Notes: generated from the letters alone by a model not told the origin. Counted from the first letter of the stretch, positions 18,183 through 28,758 are shown. The stretch: 43,428 nucleotides of DNA from Aquabacterium sp. (GCF_016234775.1 NZ_JACRAH010000052.1:1-43428); one strand, 5' to 3'. Program-made: numbers and translations.

Positions 18183-18785
18183 TCAATGTTTGTCGTGCGA
18201 TTCGCCCGCCGGGTGCAGGATGCGATCCGTCAAGGCGATGGCCAAGGCCGACAGCAGGAACGCGATGTGGATCACCGTTTGTGCGATCAAGGCCTTGTCC
18301 GAGTAGCTTTCGGCATTGATGAAGGTCTTGAGCAGGTGGATGGACGAAATCCCGATGATGGCGGTTCCCAGCTTGACTTTGAGCACCGAGGCGTTGACGT
18401 GGTCCAGCCACTCGGGCTGATCGGGGTGCTCGTCCAGGTTCATGCGCGACACGAAGGTTTCGTAGCCGCCCACGATCACCATGATCAGCAAGTTGGAGAT
18501 CATCACCACATCGATGAGCCCCAGTACGACCAGCATGATGGTTGTCTCAGTCAGATGGTTCGGAATCGTGTCGCTGTGCTGACCGGAGGCCTCGAATATC
18601 AACTTGAGTGCTTCCTGGTTGCCCAGGGCTGCCTCCATGAGGTGCACCAGTTCGACCCAGAAGTGATAGACATAAACCACCTGGGCCAATATCAGGCCCA
18701 GATACAAAGGCAATTGCAGCCAACGGCTCGCAAAGATAAATGACGCCAGGAATCCTGGGTTGGGTGATTTGTGATTCGTGCTCAT
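18183..18785 (-). CDS. UPF0114 family inner-membrane protein (YqhA-like)
   Basis: A 200-residue integral membrane protein of the TIGR00645/UPF0114 family. Four hydrophobic segments are visible: LPLYLGLILAQVVYVYHFWV, IMLVVLGLIDVVMISNLLIM, LGTAIIGISSIHLLKTF and AQTVIHIAFLLSALAIAL. The conserved central GGYETFVSR is present. The function of the family is unknown. It lies 103 nt upstream of fumarase on the same strand, with no terminator between them. The 249-nt divergent gap to the next gene (18786-19034) shows no feature I can support. Confidence 0.85.
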   Translation of the reverse strand: MSTNHKSPNPGFLASFIFASRWLQLPLYLGLILAQVVYVYHFWVELVHLMEAALGNQEALKLIFEASGQHSDTIPNHLTETTIMLVVLGLIDVVMISNLLIMVIVGGYETFVSRMNLDEHPDQPEWLDHVNASVLKVKLGTAIIGISSIHLLKTFINAESYSDKALIAQTVIHIAFLLSALAIALTDRILHPAGESHDKH

Positions 18786-19034
18786 TGATTTGTGATGCGT
18801 AAGAGAGTCCGTTGCATTTTAATGATCGCACGATGGTGCGCCAGCAACACAAGTGCAAAGTCCTGTCAACCGGGTGGGCGATCGGGCGGAGGTCACTTTA
18901 ACGTGACAATTTTCCGCAAGCCATGGCAGACCGTACTGGCAATGCGTGCAATCTGGCGCCTGAACATTCAGAATGAAAATACAAAATCTTGCTCGGCGCC
19001 ATATTCGCAATAGTTTTTTCCGGGGAACGCCACC

Positions 19035-20342
19035 TTGTCCGCAGTACAGCACGCCACCGTCAACGTTCATTATCTGGATCACGTGATGACCGTGGCCGAA
19101 GAGCGTCAGGTTGAGGCCACCGAAGATATCTATTCCGAAAATGGCATGAAACTGGTGGCGAAGGGGTACGCCATCAACCGTTCCATGCGTGACAGGCTGA
19201 TTGAACACAAGTTGATCAAGCCACTGGAAGACTGCATGGCCGTCTCCGATGGCGTGACGGGGCGGCGTTGTGCCGAAACCGCGCAACGCATGTTGGACAC
19301 CTACCCGGTGCTGCGTGCGATCTGCCTGTCAGACAAACGCGTGAGCCCAGTCAAGCTCATGGAAGAGAGCACCTTTGCCGGGCGCCTGCAGACCCTGTTG
19401 ACCGTCTATACCGAGCATCAAGCCGGCAAGCTCGATCACGCGGTGTGCGTGGCGCTGCTGGCGCTGAGCCTGGCGCAGCGCATGATGCCTGGAGAGAATG
19501 ACATCCTGAGCGTGTTGCTTGTGGCGTCGCTCAGCCATGATGTGGGTGAGTTGTACATCGACCCCGCGTACCTTCAAAAAGATGCGCAACTGGGGCCCAA
19601 GGAGTGGCGCCATATTGCTGCACATCCCGTGATTGCGCATGGCCTCATGAAAGATCTTGCGGGCTTGGCCAAGCCTGCAAGTGCCCTGATCCTGGACCAC
19701 CACGAGCGTCTGGACGGCTTTGGCTATCCTCAAGGTCGGCGTTCTGGCGAGGTGCCTGAGAGCGCGCAAATTCTGGCTGTGGCCGAGATGCTGGGTGGCA
19801 TGCTGGACAAGGGTAGCGGTCTGCTGCAACAGGCCGAAGTGGCGGTCAAGCTGATCCATGGCGAGTTCAGCCGGCCGGTGATCGACGCCGTGAGCAAGAC
19901 CTTCCGCGAGTGCCGGGATGTGGATGCCGTCGCTGAAGGAGAGGCTTTGCGTGATGCCTTGACTCGATCTCGTGAGCTGGGCGAGCGCCTGGGGCGCATC
20001 GTGCACGTACAGAGTGCGTTCAAGCCAGTGTTCGATCGTGCCAGCCCACCGTTCAAGGGGCTGTGGTCGCATGCGCAGGAGCGGTTCGAGAGCATTTGTC
20101 GCGCCTGGTCCAGCACTGGTCTGGACGTGCAACCTGATGGTGTGTGGCTGCAGCAGGAGTCTCCGACGATGCAACGCGAGGTTGCCATCATCCTCAGAGA
20201 GATCAACTGGCGACTGGGTGAGTTGGAGCGCGAGTTGCACGCCCGCGTCATCCGGCATGCGGCTGGCGATCTGCCTGTGCTGGAGCGCTACCTCAAGGAA
20301 GTGCAAGCCGCCGCAGTCAGGCCGGACGTGGCGACAGCCTGA
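19035..20342 (+). CDS. HD-GYP domain protein, probable c-di-GMP phosphodiesterase with altered motifs
   Basis: The 435-residue protein has an N-terminal small domain (about 1-95), an HD-GYP domain (about 130-290) and a helical C-terminal region. Motifs seen: H168-D169 in SHDVGELYIDP, HPVIAHG, and HHERLDGFGYP (H222-P232). Two usual residues differ: the lysine of HDIGK is glutamate, and the last metal-ligand aspartate (VADxxDA) is E251 in AVAEMLGG. It may therefore be a weak or non-catalytic c-di-GMP receptor. The start is a TTG at 19035 with GGGGAA 8 nt upstream; the first ATG would be at 19086. It is monocistronic by position. Confidence 0.82.
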   Translation: MSAVQHATVNVHYLDHVMTVAEERQVEATEDIYSENGMKLVAKGYAINRSMRDRLIEHKLIKPLEDCMAVSDGVTGRRCAETAQRMLDTYPVLRAICLSDKRVSPVKLMEESTFAGRLQTLLTVYTEHQAGKLDHAVCVALLALSLAQRMMPGENDILSVLLVASLSHDVGELYIDPAYLQKDAQLGPKEWRHIAAHPVIAHGLMKDLAGLAKPASALILDHHERLDGFGYPQGRRSGEVPESAQILAVAEMLGGMLDKGSGLLQQAEVAVKLIHGEFSRPVIDAVSKTFRECRDVDAVAEGEALRDALTRSRELGERLGRIVHVQSAFKPVFDRASPPFKGLWSHAQERFESICRAWSSTGLDVQPDGVWLQQESPTMQREVAIILREINWRLGELERELHARVIRHAAGDLPVLERYLKEVQAAAVRPDVATA

Positions 20343-20574
20343 TCCTGATTGAGCGCCGTGATCGTTCGTGATGGCGCGAGACATATGTCGCAGGGGGTTG
20401 AAAATTCTCGCGGGTATCAGTTTCCAGCCTGCTTTGTGGCTTGGGGATAGTCCTTAGTAACAAGCTGTTGAGATGGGCGCATGGTGGCGAGTTGGCAAGG
20501 TTTGTTTGCAACCCAGGCAAACTTGACCAATTGAAACCGCAGCGCCACAAGCGCTGCCAGCTGGAGATCACAAC

Positions 20575-22557
20575 ATGACTGGCCCGACTGAAACGACAAC
20601 TCAGAGCAAGCAATATCCCGTTCCGCAAGCCTTTGCACTCACGGCCCACGTGGGCAGCAGAGCCGCTTACGACAAGCTGTGTGCTGATGCACAAAACGAC
20701 TACGAAGGCTATTGGGCCTCACTGGCCAGGCAGTTCGTGTCCTGGCACAAGCCGTTTACCAAGTCACTGGACGAATCCAACGCACCGTTTTTCAAGTGGT
20801 TTGAAGATGGCGAGCTGAACGCCTCCTACAACTGCCTGGACCGCAACATCGAAGTGGGTCTGGGCGACAAGACCGCCATCATCTTCGAAGCCGACGATGG
20901 CCAGGTCACGCACTACTCCTACAAGACCCTGCTGTCGCGGGTGTCCAAGCTGGCCAATGCGCTGAAGGCGCAAGGCGTCAAGAAGGGCGACCGCGTCGTT
21001 CTGTACCTGCCCATGTCGGTCGAGGGTGTGGTGGCGATGCAGGCCTGTGCCCGTATTGGTGCCACGCACTCGGTGGTGTTCGGTGGCTTTTCCGCGCAAA
21101 GCTTGCGCGATCGCATCGAAGATGCCGGCGCCGTGCTGGTGATCACCGCCGACGAACAACTGCGTGGTGGCAAGGCCTTGCCTTTGAAGGCCATTGTGGA
21201 CGAGGCCCTCACCCTGGGTGGTTGCGACAGCGTGCGTCAGGTCATCGTGTGGCAGCGTACTGGCGGCAATGTGCCCATGGTGGCCGGTCGCGACGTCTAC
21301 CTGAGCGATGTGACGGCCTCCCAATCCGATGTGTGTCCACCGGAGTGGGTCTCTGCCGAGCATCCTTTGTTCCTGCTGTACACGTCCGGCTCGACCGGCA
21401 AGCCCAAGGGCGTGCAACACAGTACGGGCGGCTATCTGCTGCATGCGGCCGTGACCACCAAGTGGACGTTCGACCTCAAGCCGGACGACGTGTTCTGGTG
21501 CACGGCCGACATCGGCTGGGTGACGGGGCATACCTATGTGGCCTATGGCCCGCTGGCCAACGGCGGCACGCAGGTCGTGTTCGAAGGTGTGCCCACGTAT
21601 CCGGACGCCGCACGCTTCTGGCGCATGATCCAGGCGCACAAGGTGTCGATCTTCTACACGGCGCCGACGGCCATCCGTGCCTTGATCAAGGCCGCTGAAT
21701 CCAACGACGCTGTGCACCCGCGCAACTTCGACCTGAGCAGCCTGCGTCTGTTGGGCACGGTGGGTGAGCCCATCAACCCGGCAGCCTGGGAGTGGTACCA
21801 CCGCGAAATCGGTGGTGGTCGTTGCCCGATCGTTGACACCTTCTGGCAGACCGAAACGGGTGGTCACATGATCACGCCGCTGCCTGGTGCCCATGCACTG
21901 ACACCCGGATCCTGCACCTTGCCATTCCCCGGCATTGACGCGGCCGTGGTCGATGAAACCGGCAAGGAAGTGCCTTGGGGGCAGGGCGGTGTGCTGGTGG
22001 TGCGTAAGCCCTGGCCTTCGATGATCCGCAACATCTGGGGTGATTCCGAGCGCTTCAAGAAGAGCTACTACCCTGCAGACTTCCAGGGCAAGTATTACCT
22101 CGCGGGTGATGGCGCCATACGCGATGAGCACACGGGTTACTTCACCATCACAGGCCGTATCGACGACGTGCTGAACGTGTCTGGTCACCGCATGGGCACG
22201 ATGGAGATTGAGTCTGCACTCGTGTCGCACCCCTTGGTGGCCGAGGCCGCCGTGGTGGGGCGCCCTGATGATCTGACCGGCGAAGCCATCTGCGCTTTCG
22301 TGGTGCTCAAGCGGCCTCGTCCCACGGGTGAGGAGGCCAGGCAATTGGCCAACGAGTTGCGCAACCACGTGGGCCATGAAATCGGCCCGATTGCCAAGCC
22401 CAAGGACATCCGCTTTGGCGACAACCTGCCCAAGACCCGTTCCGGCAAGATCATGCGCCGGCTGTTGCGTGTGGTCGCCAAGGGTGAGACCGTGACGCAG
22501 GACACGAGTACGCTGGAAAATCCTGCGATTCTCGATCAGCTCTCGCAGAGCAATTGA
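20575..22557 (+). CDS. acs: Acetyl-CoA synthetase (AMP-forming)
   Basis: The 660-residue ANL-superfamily enzyme activates acetate through acetyl-AMP to acetyl-CoA. Motifs: the P-loop-like [18 protein letters not shown], the substrate pocket [29 protein letters not shown], the hinge [15 protein letters not shown], and the C-terminal catalytic lysine K625 in [11 protein letters not shown]. This lysine is the usual acetylation switch in the family. Length is normal. The gene has its own 232-nt upstream region and ends at a terminator (22591-22620), so it is separate from the transporter that follows. Confidence 0.97.
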   Translation: MTGPTETTTQSKQYPVPQAFALTAHVGSRAAYDKLCADAQNDYEGYWASLARQFVSWHKPFTKSLDESNAPFFKWFEDGELNASYNCLDRNIEVGLGDKTAIIFEADDGQVTHYSYKTLLSRVSKLANALKAQGVKKGDRVVLYLPMSVEGVVAMQACARIGATHSVVFGGFSAQSLRDRIEDAGAVLVITADEQLRGGKALPLKAIVDEALTLGGCDSVRQVIVWQRTGGNVPMVAGRDVYLSDVTASQSDVCPPEWVSAEHPLFLLYTSGSTGKPKGVQHSTGGYLLHAAVTTKWTFDLKPDDVFWCTADIGWVTGHTYVAYGPLANGGTQVVFEGVPTYPDAARFWRMIQAHKVSIFYTAPTAIRALIKAAESNDAVHPRNFDLSSLRLLGTVGEPINPAAWEWYHREIGGGRCPIVDTFWQTETGGHMITPLPGAHALTPGSCTLPFPGIDAAVVDETGKEVPWGQGGVLVVRKPWPSMIRNIWGDSERFKKSYYPADFQGKYYLAGDGAIRDEHTGYFTITGRIDDVLNVSGHRMGTMEIESALVSHPLVAEAAVVGRPDDLTGEAICAFVVLKRPRPTGEEARQLANELRNHVGHEIGPIAKPKDIRFGDNLPKTRSGKIMRRLLRVVAKGETVTQDTSTLENPAILDQLSQSN

Positions 22558-22590
22558 AAACTCTGATTTTCAGATAATCACTTGAAACAA

Positions 22591-22620
22591 AAACCCGATG
22601 TCTTATGGCGTCGGGTTTTT
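22591..22620 (+). terminator. Intrinsic terminator of acs
   Basis: An 8-bp stem AAACCCGA/TCGGGTTT (22591-22598 with 22611-22618) is followed by TTTTAT, 34 nt after the acs stop. Confidence 0.85.
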
Positions 22621-22773
22621 TATTGAGCTGGTGAAAACCCCAGGGCTGAATATGTGCAGATATACCGACAACTAAGCATTCACCCTCATTACATTCGTTA
22701 ACAACCCCCCCTAGATTGAGGGGTGAGCATGCCACAAGCGTGCTTATTTCTGTAATGACGAGGAGCTCACACC

Positions 22774-24615
22774 ATGGCAAGCAGCGTTTCCCATGCGCCC
22801 ATGACAGCTGAGGAGAAGAAGGTCATCTTCGCTTCCAGCCTAGGCACAGTTTTCGAGTGGTACGACTTTTATCTATACGGGTCCTTGGCGGCCATCATCG
22901 CCAAACAATTTTTTGCCGGGCTGGACCCCACTTCGGCTTTCATCTTTGCGCTGCTGGCCTTCGCTGCCGGCTTCATCGTGCGGCCGTTCGGTGCCCTCGT
23001 CTTCGGGCGACTGGGCGACATGATTGGCCGCAAATACACCTTCCTGGTCACCATCTTGATCATGGGCCTGTCCACGTTCATCGTGGGTGTGTTGCCCGGC
23101 TATGCGCAGATTGGTGCTGCGGCACCTGTGATCCTGATCGTGCTGCGTCTGCTGCAAGGTCTGGCGCTGGGCGGTGAATATGGCGGTGCGGCAACTTACG
23201 TTGCAGAGCACGCGCCGCACGGTCGTCGTGGTGCTTACACAGCCTGGATCCAGACCACGGCCACGATGGGCCTGTTCCTGTCGCTGCTGGTGATTCTGGG
23301 TGTGCGCACGGCCATCGGTGAAGAAGCCTTTGCCGACTGGGGCTGGCGCATTCCGTTCCTCGTGTCGATCGCCTTGCTGGCCATCAGCGTGTGGATCCGC
23401 ATGAGCATGAACGAGAGCCCAGCCTTCAAGAAGATGAAGGAAGAGGGCAAGACCTCCAAGGCGCCGCTGTCCGAGTCCTTCGGTCAGTGGGGCAATCTGA
23501 AGATCGTGATCCTGGCTTTGTTCGGTCTGGTCGCGGGGCAGGCGGTGGTCTGGTACACCGGTCAGTTCTATGCGTTGTTCTTCCTGACGCAGGCGCTGAA
23601 GGTGGATGGCGCAACCGCCAATATCCTCGTGGCCATTGGCCTGTTGATCGGTACACCGTTCTTCGTGGTGTTCGGTACGCTCTCCGACAAGATCGGTCGC
23701 AAGCCCATCATCCTGGGTGGTTGCCTGATCGCTGCGGTGACCTACTTCCCGCTGTTCAAGGCGCTGACTGAAGCTGCCAACCCGGATCTGGCTCGCGCTC
23801 AGGCGTCTGCGCCCGTGACACTGGTGGCCGATAGCAGCGAATGCTCGTTCCAGTTCAACCCGACAGGTACCGCCAAGTTCACCAGCTCCTGCGATATCGC
23901 CAAGCAATTGCTGGCCAGCAGTTCGGTGAACTACGAGAACGTCGCTGGTGCGGCCGGTGCGACCGCCGTGATCAAGGTTGGCGAGACGGTGATCAACAGT
24001 TACTCGCCCACCAAGATCACGGAAGCTGACATCCCGGCCGCCAAGGAGGCTGCCACCAAGGCCAAGGAATCTGCCTTGAAAAAGGTGGATGACATGAAGG
24101 CGGCTGGCGTCTCTGGCAAGGAAGCTGCAGACAAGCTCAAGGATGCGGAAAAGGCCTTGAAGGAAGCAACGGCCAACCTGGCTGCTTTTGACAAGGACGG
24201 CAAGGCTGCCGCCGCCAAGGTCATCGAAGGTCAGTTCAAGAAGGCTGTGGGTGCAGCGCTCAAGTCAGCCGGCTATCCCGCCAAGGCTGATCCTGCCAAG
24301 CTCAACAAGCCTTTGATCGTCGCCATCCTGACGCTGCTGGTCATCTACGTGACCATGGTGTATGGCCCGATCGCGGCCATGTTGGTGGAAATGTTCCCGA
24401 CCCGCATCCGCTATACCTCGATGAGCCTGCCTTATCACATTGGTAACGGCTGGTTCGGCGGCTTGCTGCCCACCACGGCCTTCGCCATCGTGGCGCAGAC
24501 TGGCAACATCTACAACGGCCTGTGGTATCCAATCATCGTGGCCGGCATCACCTTCGTGATCGGTCTGCTGTTCGTCCGCGAAACCAAGGACGTGGACATC
24601 TACGCTGGTGACTGA
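22774..24615 (+). CDS. MFS metabolite:H+ symporter with a large periplasmic insertion
   Basis: The 613-residue carrier has twelve predicted transmembrane helices of the MHS type. The first, FEWYDFYLYGSLA, and the loop FGRLGDMIGRKYTF are diagnostic, and a second GTLSDKIGRKP motif follows TM8. Between TM9 (ending near residue 331) and TM10 (starting near 512) lies a hydrophilic stretch of about 180 residues, which the topology puts in the periplasm. It contains two cysteines 16 residues apart (C357, C373) and an Ala/Lys-rich, probably helical segment. Being next to acs suggests a short-chain carboxylate substrate, but the gene has its own upstream region after the acs terminator. Relatives are usually about 430-560 residues. 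Confidence 0.85.
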   Translation: MASSVSHAPMTAEEKKVIFASSLGTVFEWYDFYLYGSLAAIIAKQFFAGLDPTSAFIFALLAFAAGFIVRPFGALVFGRLGDMIGRKYTFLVTILIMGLSTFIVGVLPGYAQIGAAAPVILIVLRLLQGLALGGEYGGAATYVAEHAPHGRRGAYTAWIQTTATMGLFLSLLVILGVRTAIGEEAFADWGWRIPFLVSIALLAISVWIRMSMNESPAFKKMKEEGKTSKAPLSESFGQWGNLKIVILALFGLVAGQAVVWYTGQFYALFFLTQALKVDGATANILVAIGLLIGTPFFVVFGTLSDKIGRKPIILGGCLIAAVTYFPLFKALTEAANPDLARAQASAPVTLVADSSECSFQFNPTGTAKFTSSCDIAKQLLASSSVNYENVAGAAGATAVIKVGETVINSYSPTKITEADIPAAKEAATKAKESALKKVDDMKAAGVSGKEAADKLKDAEKALKEATANLAAFDKDGKAAAAKVIEGQFKKAVGAALKSAGYPAKADPAKLNKPLIVAILTLLVIYVTMVYGPIAAMLVEMFPTRIRYTSMSLPYHIGNGWFGGLLPTTAFAIVAQTGNIYNGLWYPIIVAGITFVIGLLFVRETKDVDIYAGD

Positions 24616-24672
24616 GTTTGACTCGAGCCCGCGGTCGGTTGGTGCCACAAGCATCAGCCGACCTTGAATGAC

Positions 24673-24700
24673 AAAGCCCCGCATACAGCGGGGCTTTTTT
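24673..24700. terminator. Terminator shared by the MFS and cytochrome c genes
   Basis: A perfect 10-bp stem AAAGCCCCGC/GCGGGGCTTT (24673-24682 with 24688-24697) with a 5-nt loop is followed by a T-run on the plus strand. It clearly ends the transporter transcript. Its use for the convergent cytochrome gene is less certain because the minus-strand T-tract is short. Confidence 0.85.
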
Positions 24701-24718
24701 TCTGAGGGCGAGTCTTGC

Positions 24719-25030
24719 TTATTTCAGCGACAGGATCCAGCTCACCAGTTGCTTGGCCTCGGCTTCATTGACTTGGGGGTTGGCAGGCATGGGCACTTCA
24801 CCCCATGCACCTTTACCACCCTTCAAAATCTTCTCAACCAGTTTGGCTTCCACGCCTTTTTGGCCCTTGTACTTCTTGGCCACTTCTTTGTAGGCTGGGC
24901 CCACAACCTTGTTGTCAACCTGGTGGCATGCCAGGCAGGCCTTCTTCTGAGCCAGTTCCAGGTTGGCCATGGCGGGAGCGCCTGCAGCAGCCAGGGTGGC
25001 GGCAACCAGGATAGAGGGCAGGAGTTTCAT
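24719..25030 (-). CDS. Class I cytochrome c (c551/c552 type)
   Basis: The 103-residue periplasmic electron carrier has a signal peptide (1-22, cleavage after AMA), haem-binding C32-L-A-C35-H36 and the methionine ligand M81 in VPMPANPQV. The mature protein is about 81 residues, the size of small c551/c552 cytochromes. The ATG at 25030 has AAGGA about 7 nt upstream on the minus strand; the longer frame lacks a signal peptide. It is convergent with the transporter and divergent from the Trp-rich gene. The electron partner is not evident from neighbours. Confidence 0.93.
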   Translation of the reverse strand: MKLLPSILVAATLAAAGAPAMANLELAQKKACLACHQVDNKVVGPAYKEVAKKYKGQKGVEAKLVEKILKGGKGAWGEVPMPANPQVNEAEAKQLVSWILSLK

Positions 25031-25152
25031 GGGGATCCTTCCACGATGGGGGTGAATTACAGTTGAGGGTGGTTTTATAAACGTTTCAACCGTGCCTGTG
25101 CGTTGACAAGGCCTTCTTTTTTCCTTCGGCGAAGTCCAAAAGGGCAGCAATC

Positions 25153-25413
25153 ATGTGGTTTGTGGCAATCGGCGTCTTGATGCTGATCCTGAATTTGGCG
25201 GGTATCGGGCCGGTCGGCGCCTGGACCTGGAAGGAAGACTGGTGGATCATGCTGTCGCCCTTCTTGCTGGCAGTGTTGTGGTGGGCCTGGGCGGATTGGT
25301 CAGGCTTCACGCAGCGCAAGGCCATGAAAAAGGTTGACGACAAGCGCGAAGCACGGCGCCAGAAGGCCTTGGACGCACTGGGTCTGCAAAGCCCCAAGAA
25401 GCGCAAGCGTTGA
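25153..25413 (+). CDS. Small Trp-rich membrane protein (TIGR04438 type)
   Basis: The 86-residue protein has two hydrophobic segments (MWFVAIGVLMLILNLAGIG and IMLSPFLLAVLWWAWADW) joined by a short tryptophan-rich turn and followed by a strongly basic tail ending KKRKR. It has eight tryptophans. This pattern matches the small Trp-rich family known from Burkholderiales, whose function is unknown. It is upstream of ilvD in the same direction (gap of 78 nt to the ilvD start), so cotranscription is possible. Confidence 0.8.
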   Translation: MWFVAIGVLMLILNLAGIGPVGAWTWKEDWWIMLSPFLLAVLWWAWADWSGFTQRKAMKKVDDKREARRQKALDALGLQSPKKRKR

Positions 25414-25491
25414 TCGAGGCGCCTCAGGCGCCAGGCCGGGGGACGGGATAAAATGTCCGTCTTTGGAAAACAAGACCCCCGGAGTCGCTTC

Positions 25492-27342
25492 ATGCCTCAG
25501 TATCGTTCCCGTACCTCCACCGCCGGTCGTAACATGGCTGGCGCTCGTGCCTTGTGGCGTGCCACGGGCATGAAGGACGGCGATTTCGAGAAGCCGATCA
25601 TTGCGATCGCCAACAGCTTCACCCAGTTCGTGCCTGGTCACGTGCACCTGAAGGATCTGGGGCAGTTGGTTGCCCGTGAAATCGAGGCAGCGGGCGGTGT
25701 GGCCAAGGAATTCAACACCATTGCGGTGGACGACGGCATCGCCATGGGCCACGGCGGCATGCTGTACTCGCTGCCTTCGCGCGACCTGATCGCCGACAGC
25801 GTCGAGTACATGTGCAATGCCCACACCGCTGATGCGCTGGTGTGCATTTCCAACTGCGACAAGATCACCCCGGGCATGCTGATGGCCGCCTTGCGCCTGA
25901 ACATTCCCGTGATCTTCGTGTCCGGTGGCCCGATGGAAGCCGGCAAGGTCAAACTCGAAGGCAAGGTCATTTCGCTGGACTTGGTTGATGCCATGGTCAA
26001 GGCTGCTGACAAGAGTTGCTCTGACGAAGAAGTGGCTCAGGTCGAACGCTCTGCCTGCCCGACCTGTGGTTCGTGCTCCGGCATGTTCACTGCCAACTCC
26101 ATGAACTGCCTGACCGAGGCTCTGGGCCTGTCCCTGCCGGGCAATGGCACCACTTTGGCTACCCACGCCGATCGTGAAAAGCTGTTCCGCCAGGCCGGTC
26201 GCACCATCGTGTCGCTGGCCAAGCGCTATTACGAGCAAGGCGATGAGTCTGCGCTGCCCCGCAACATTGCCAATTTCAAAGCCTTCGAGAACGCCATCAG
26301 TCTGGACGTGGCCATGGGGGGCTCGACAAACACGGTGCTGCACCTGCTGGCGGCTGCCAAGGAAGCCGGTGTGGACTTCACCATGCAGGACATCGACCGT
26401 ATCTCGCGCCGCGTGCCCTGCCTGAGCAAGGTGGCGCCCGCCGTGCCGGATGTCCATATCGAAGACGTGCACCGCGCGGGCGGCATCATGTCCATCCTGG
26501 GCGAGTTGGCCCGCGGCGGCCTGCTGCACACCGACCTGCCCACCGTGCACAGCAAGACCATGGCCGATGCCATCGCCCAATGGGACGTGACCGTCTCCAA
26601 GGACGAAGCCGTGCACGAGTTCTTCAAGGCCGCACCGGGTGGCGTGCCCACGCAAGTGGCCTTCTCGCAAGACAGTCGCTGGAAGGCGCTGGACCTGGAC
26701 CGTGCCAAGGGCGTGATCCGCAGCGCTGAACATGCTTTCACCAAAGACGGCGGTCTGGCTGTGCTGTACGGCAACATCGCCGAGAAGGGCTGCATCGTCA
26801 AGACGGCGGGTGTCGATGAGTCCATCTGGAAGTTCACCGGCAAGGCCCGCGTGTTCGAGAGCCAGGATGATGCTGTGGAAGGCATCCTGGGTGAAGTGGT
26901 CCAGGCGGGTGACGTGGTCATCATCCGTTACGAAGGCCCCAAGGGCGGCCCTGGCATGCAGGAAATGCTGTATCCCACGTCCTACCTGAAGAGTCGTGGT
27001 CTGGGCAAGCAGTGCGCCTTGCTGACGGATGGTCGCTTCTCGGGCGGCACGTCGGGCCTGTCGATTGGTCATGCTTCGCCTGAAGCAGCCCAGGGAGGCG
27101 CGATCGCCCTGGTCGAAGATGGCGACACCATCGAGATCGACATTCCCAACCGCAAGATCCATCTGGCCGTGAGCCCCGAGACGCTGGCCAAGCGCCGTGA
27201 AAACATGGAGGCCCGTGGCTCGCATGCCTGGAAGCCTGCCAAGCGTGAGCGCTATGTGTCGGCTGCCTTGCAGGCTTATGCCTTGCTGACCACGTCGGCC
27301 GATACTGGCGCCGTGCGCGACCTTTCGCAGATCAAGCGCTGA
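25492..27342 (+). CDS. ilvD: Dihydroxy-acid dehydratase
   Basis: The 616-residue iron-sulfur enzyme dehydrates dihydroxyisovalerate and dihydroxymethylvalerate in isoleucine/valine synthesis. Cluster cysteines appear in [10 protein letters not shown] and [19 protein letters not shown]. The rest aligns with E. coli IlvD throughout ([25 protein letters not shown]). The start at 25492 ([10 protein letters not shown]) was chosen because it matches the E. coli N-terminus and has GGAG 7 nt upstream. A frame from 25453 would add 13 residues. It is followed by a terminator at 27367. Confidence 0.97.
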   Translation: MPQYRSRTSTAGRNMAGARALWRATGMKDGDFEKPIIAIANSFTQFVPGHVHLKDLGQLVAREIEAAGGVAKEFNTIAVDDGIAMGHGGMLYSLPSRDLIADSVEYMCNAHTADALVCISNCDKITPGMLMAALRLNIPVIFVSGGPMEAGKVKLEGKVISLDLVDAMVKAADKSCSDEEVAQVERSACPTCGSCSGMFTANSMNCLTEALGLSLPGNGTTLATHADREKLFRQAGRTIVSLAKRYYEQGDESALPRNIANFKAFENAISLDVAMGGSTNTVLHLLAAAKEAGVDFTMQDIDRISRRVPCLSKVAPAVPDVHIEDVHRAGGIMSILGELARGGLLHTDLPTVHSKTMADAIAQWDVTVSKDEAVHEFFKAAPGGVPTQVAFSQDSRWKALDLDRAKGVIRSAEHAFTKDGGLAVLYGNIAEKGCIVKTAGVDESIWKFTGKARVFESQDDAVEGILGEVVQAGDVVIIRYEGPKGGPGMQEMLYPTSYLKSRGLGKQCALLTDGRFSGGTSGLSIGHASPEAAQGGAIALVEDGDTIEIDIPNRKIHLAVSPETLAKRRENMEARGSHAWKPAKRERYVSAALQAYALLTTSADTGAVRDLSQIKR

Positions 27343-27366
27343 TGCGCATCTGATCGCGCCGAACGT

Positions 27367-27397
27367 AATATGGCCCGCAGATGCGGGCCATATTTTC
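27367..27397. terminator. Terminator between ilvD and the antiporter gene
   Basis: A stem of 12 bp with an AGAT loop (27367-27394) reads AATATGGCCCGC on its left arm and is followed by TTTCT. It lies 25 nt past the ilvD stop and could serve the convergent antiporter gene, though that side has no clear T-run. Confidence 0.75.
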
Positions 27398-27423
27398 TGG
27401 TTCGGTGCGCGAGGTGCGTGGCC

Positions 27424-28680
27424 TCAGATCAATTTGAAGCACAGCAAGGCCACGATGGTGGGCGGCAGTGCCGCCAGCAGCAAGCCCCCCGCGTGGATGG
27501 CCTGGTCCGGGAACTTTCCCTTGAGGATGGCAGCTCCAGCAGGGTTGGGGGCGTTGGCGATGATGGTCAGACCACCTCCGGTCACTGCACCAGCCACCAG
27601 TGCGTACTTGAACTCGTCGCTCAGGCCCGGCACCAGCGAGCCCAGATAGGTCAGGGCGGCGTTGTCGGTGATGGCGGTCAAGGCTGTGGCGCCAAAGAAC
27701 ACCGCGTTGGCATCCATTTTCAGGAGCAAGGGTTCGAGCCACCATTGCTGTTGCCCGCCCAGCACCACCAAGCCCGCCAGGAAAAACGCGACCAACAAGC
27801 CTTCGCGCAGGATCAGCGGGGATTGGTAACGCTCATAGGCTGCGGTGAAGCCCAGAAAGAGCATGAACAACCCCAGGAAGACAGAGGGGTGGTGGGCAAA
27901 CACCACGATGCCGGCCAGAAAGAACACATGGATGAGCGTGATGGTCAGAGGCGGTTGCGCCTCGGTGGTTTGCGCCAATGGGGGCAAGGCTTTGAGTTCC
28001 CGGCTAAACATCAGGACCAGACCCATCGCGTTGATGAACACGGCCAGAGCGGCCTTGTCGCCAAAGTTCAGGAACATGAAGGCCAGATCCCAGCCCCAGG
28101 CTGAGGCCACCATCAGCACGGGTGGGGCGGCATAGGGTGTGAGCGTGCCACCAATCGATACGTTGACGAAGAGCACACCCAGGACCGCATATTTCAGTTT
28201 GTTGGAAATGGATTGGCTGTACAACCCGTCGCGCAACAGCAAGGCAGCCAGTGTCATGGCAGCGGGCTCGGTGATGAAAGAACCCATTAGCGGCACCAAG
28301 GTCAGCGTGACCAAGGTGAAGGACCGGCCTGGTGCCAGCGGCAAGCTTTGCGCGAGCATGCGTGTCACCCATCCAGCGCCTTGGAGGATGGGTTTGCTGG
28401 CCGCTGCCACCATGATGGCGAAAACGAACAGCGGCTCGGTGAAGTTGCGCGTGTCCAGGTAGTGCGTCGCGGCTGTTTTGCCCTCGGTGGCAAACATGGC
28501 GACCATCAGCACCGCCGCCCATAGGCCAAACACCACTTCTACTTCACCTAGCAGATGGCACAAACCCGCGTGGGCAGGGCGTGTATGGGCCAACTTCTCA
28601 AAGAACTTGGTGGAAAAGGTGTGCAGCACCGCCACGGCAAACAGGCTGGCGCCAATGATCTGGATGTTCGTGGGGTTCAT
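27424..28680 (-). CDS. Putative Na+/H+ antiporter (Pfam Na_H_antiport_3-like)
   Basis: The 418-residue polytopic membrane protein has about ten to twelve hydrophobic segments. Recognisable pieces include [35 protein letters not shown], a middle [17 protein letters not shown] and [19 protein letters not shown] near the C-terminus. These two half-repeats with discontinuous polar motifs resemble ion-transporter-superfamily antiporters. The ion specificity is not shown by sequence. It is convergent with ilvD and divergent from lgt (78 nt between start codons). Confidence 0.7.
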   Translation of the reverse strand: MNPTNIQIIGASLFAVAVLHTFSTKFFEKLAHTRPAHAGLCHLLGEVEVVFGLWAAVLMVAMFATEGKTAATHYLDTRNFTEPLFVFAIMVAAASKPILQGAGWVTRMLAQSLPLAPGRSFTLVTLTLVPLMGSFITEPAAMTLAALLLRDGLYSQSISNKLKYAVLGVLFVNVSIGGTLTPYAAPPVLMVASAWGWDLAFMFLNFGDKAALAVFINAMGLVLMFSRELKALPPLAQTTEAQPPLTITLIHVFFLAGIVVFAHHPSVFLGLFMLFLGFTAAYERYQSPLILREGLLVAFFLAGLVVLGGQQQWWLEPLLLKMDANAVFFGATALTAITDNAALTYLGSLVPGLSDEFKYALVAGAVTGGGLTIIANAPNPAGAAILKGKFPDQAIHAGGLLLAALPPTIVALLCFKLI

Positions 28681-28758
28681 GCATTGATCCTAGCAGCCCA
28701 ATACATCTTCACAGCCCCCGCAGGCATGTGGATGGCCACATCGGTTATCGTTCGCGCC

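Noticed and set aside
20493..20510. A sigma-54-like GG...GC pattern upstream of acs (TTGGCAAGG...TTTGCA)
   Set aside because: The GG and GC are 12 nt apart, and RpoN promoters need 10, so it is not a valid -24/-12 site.
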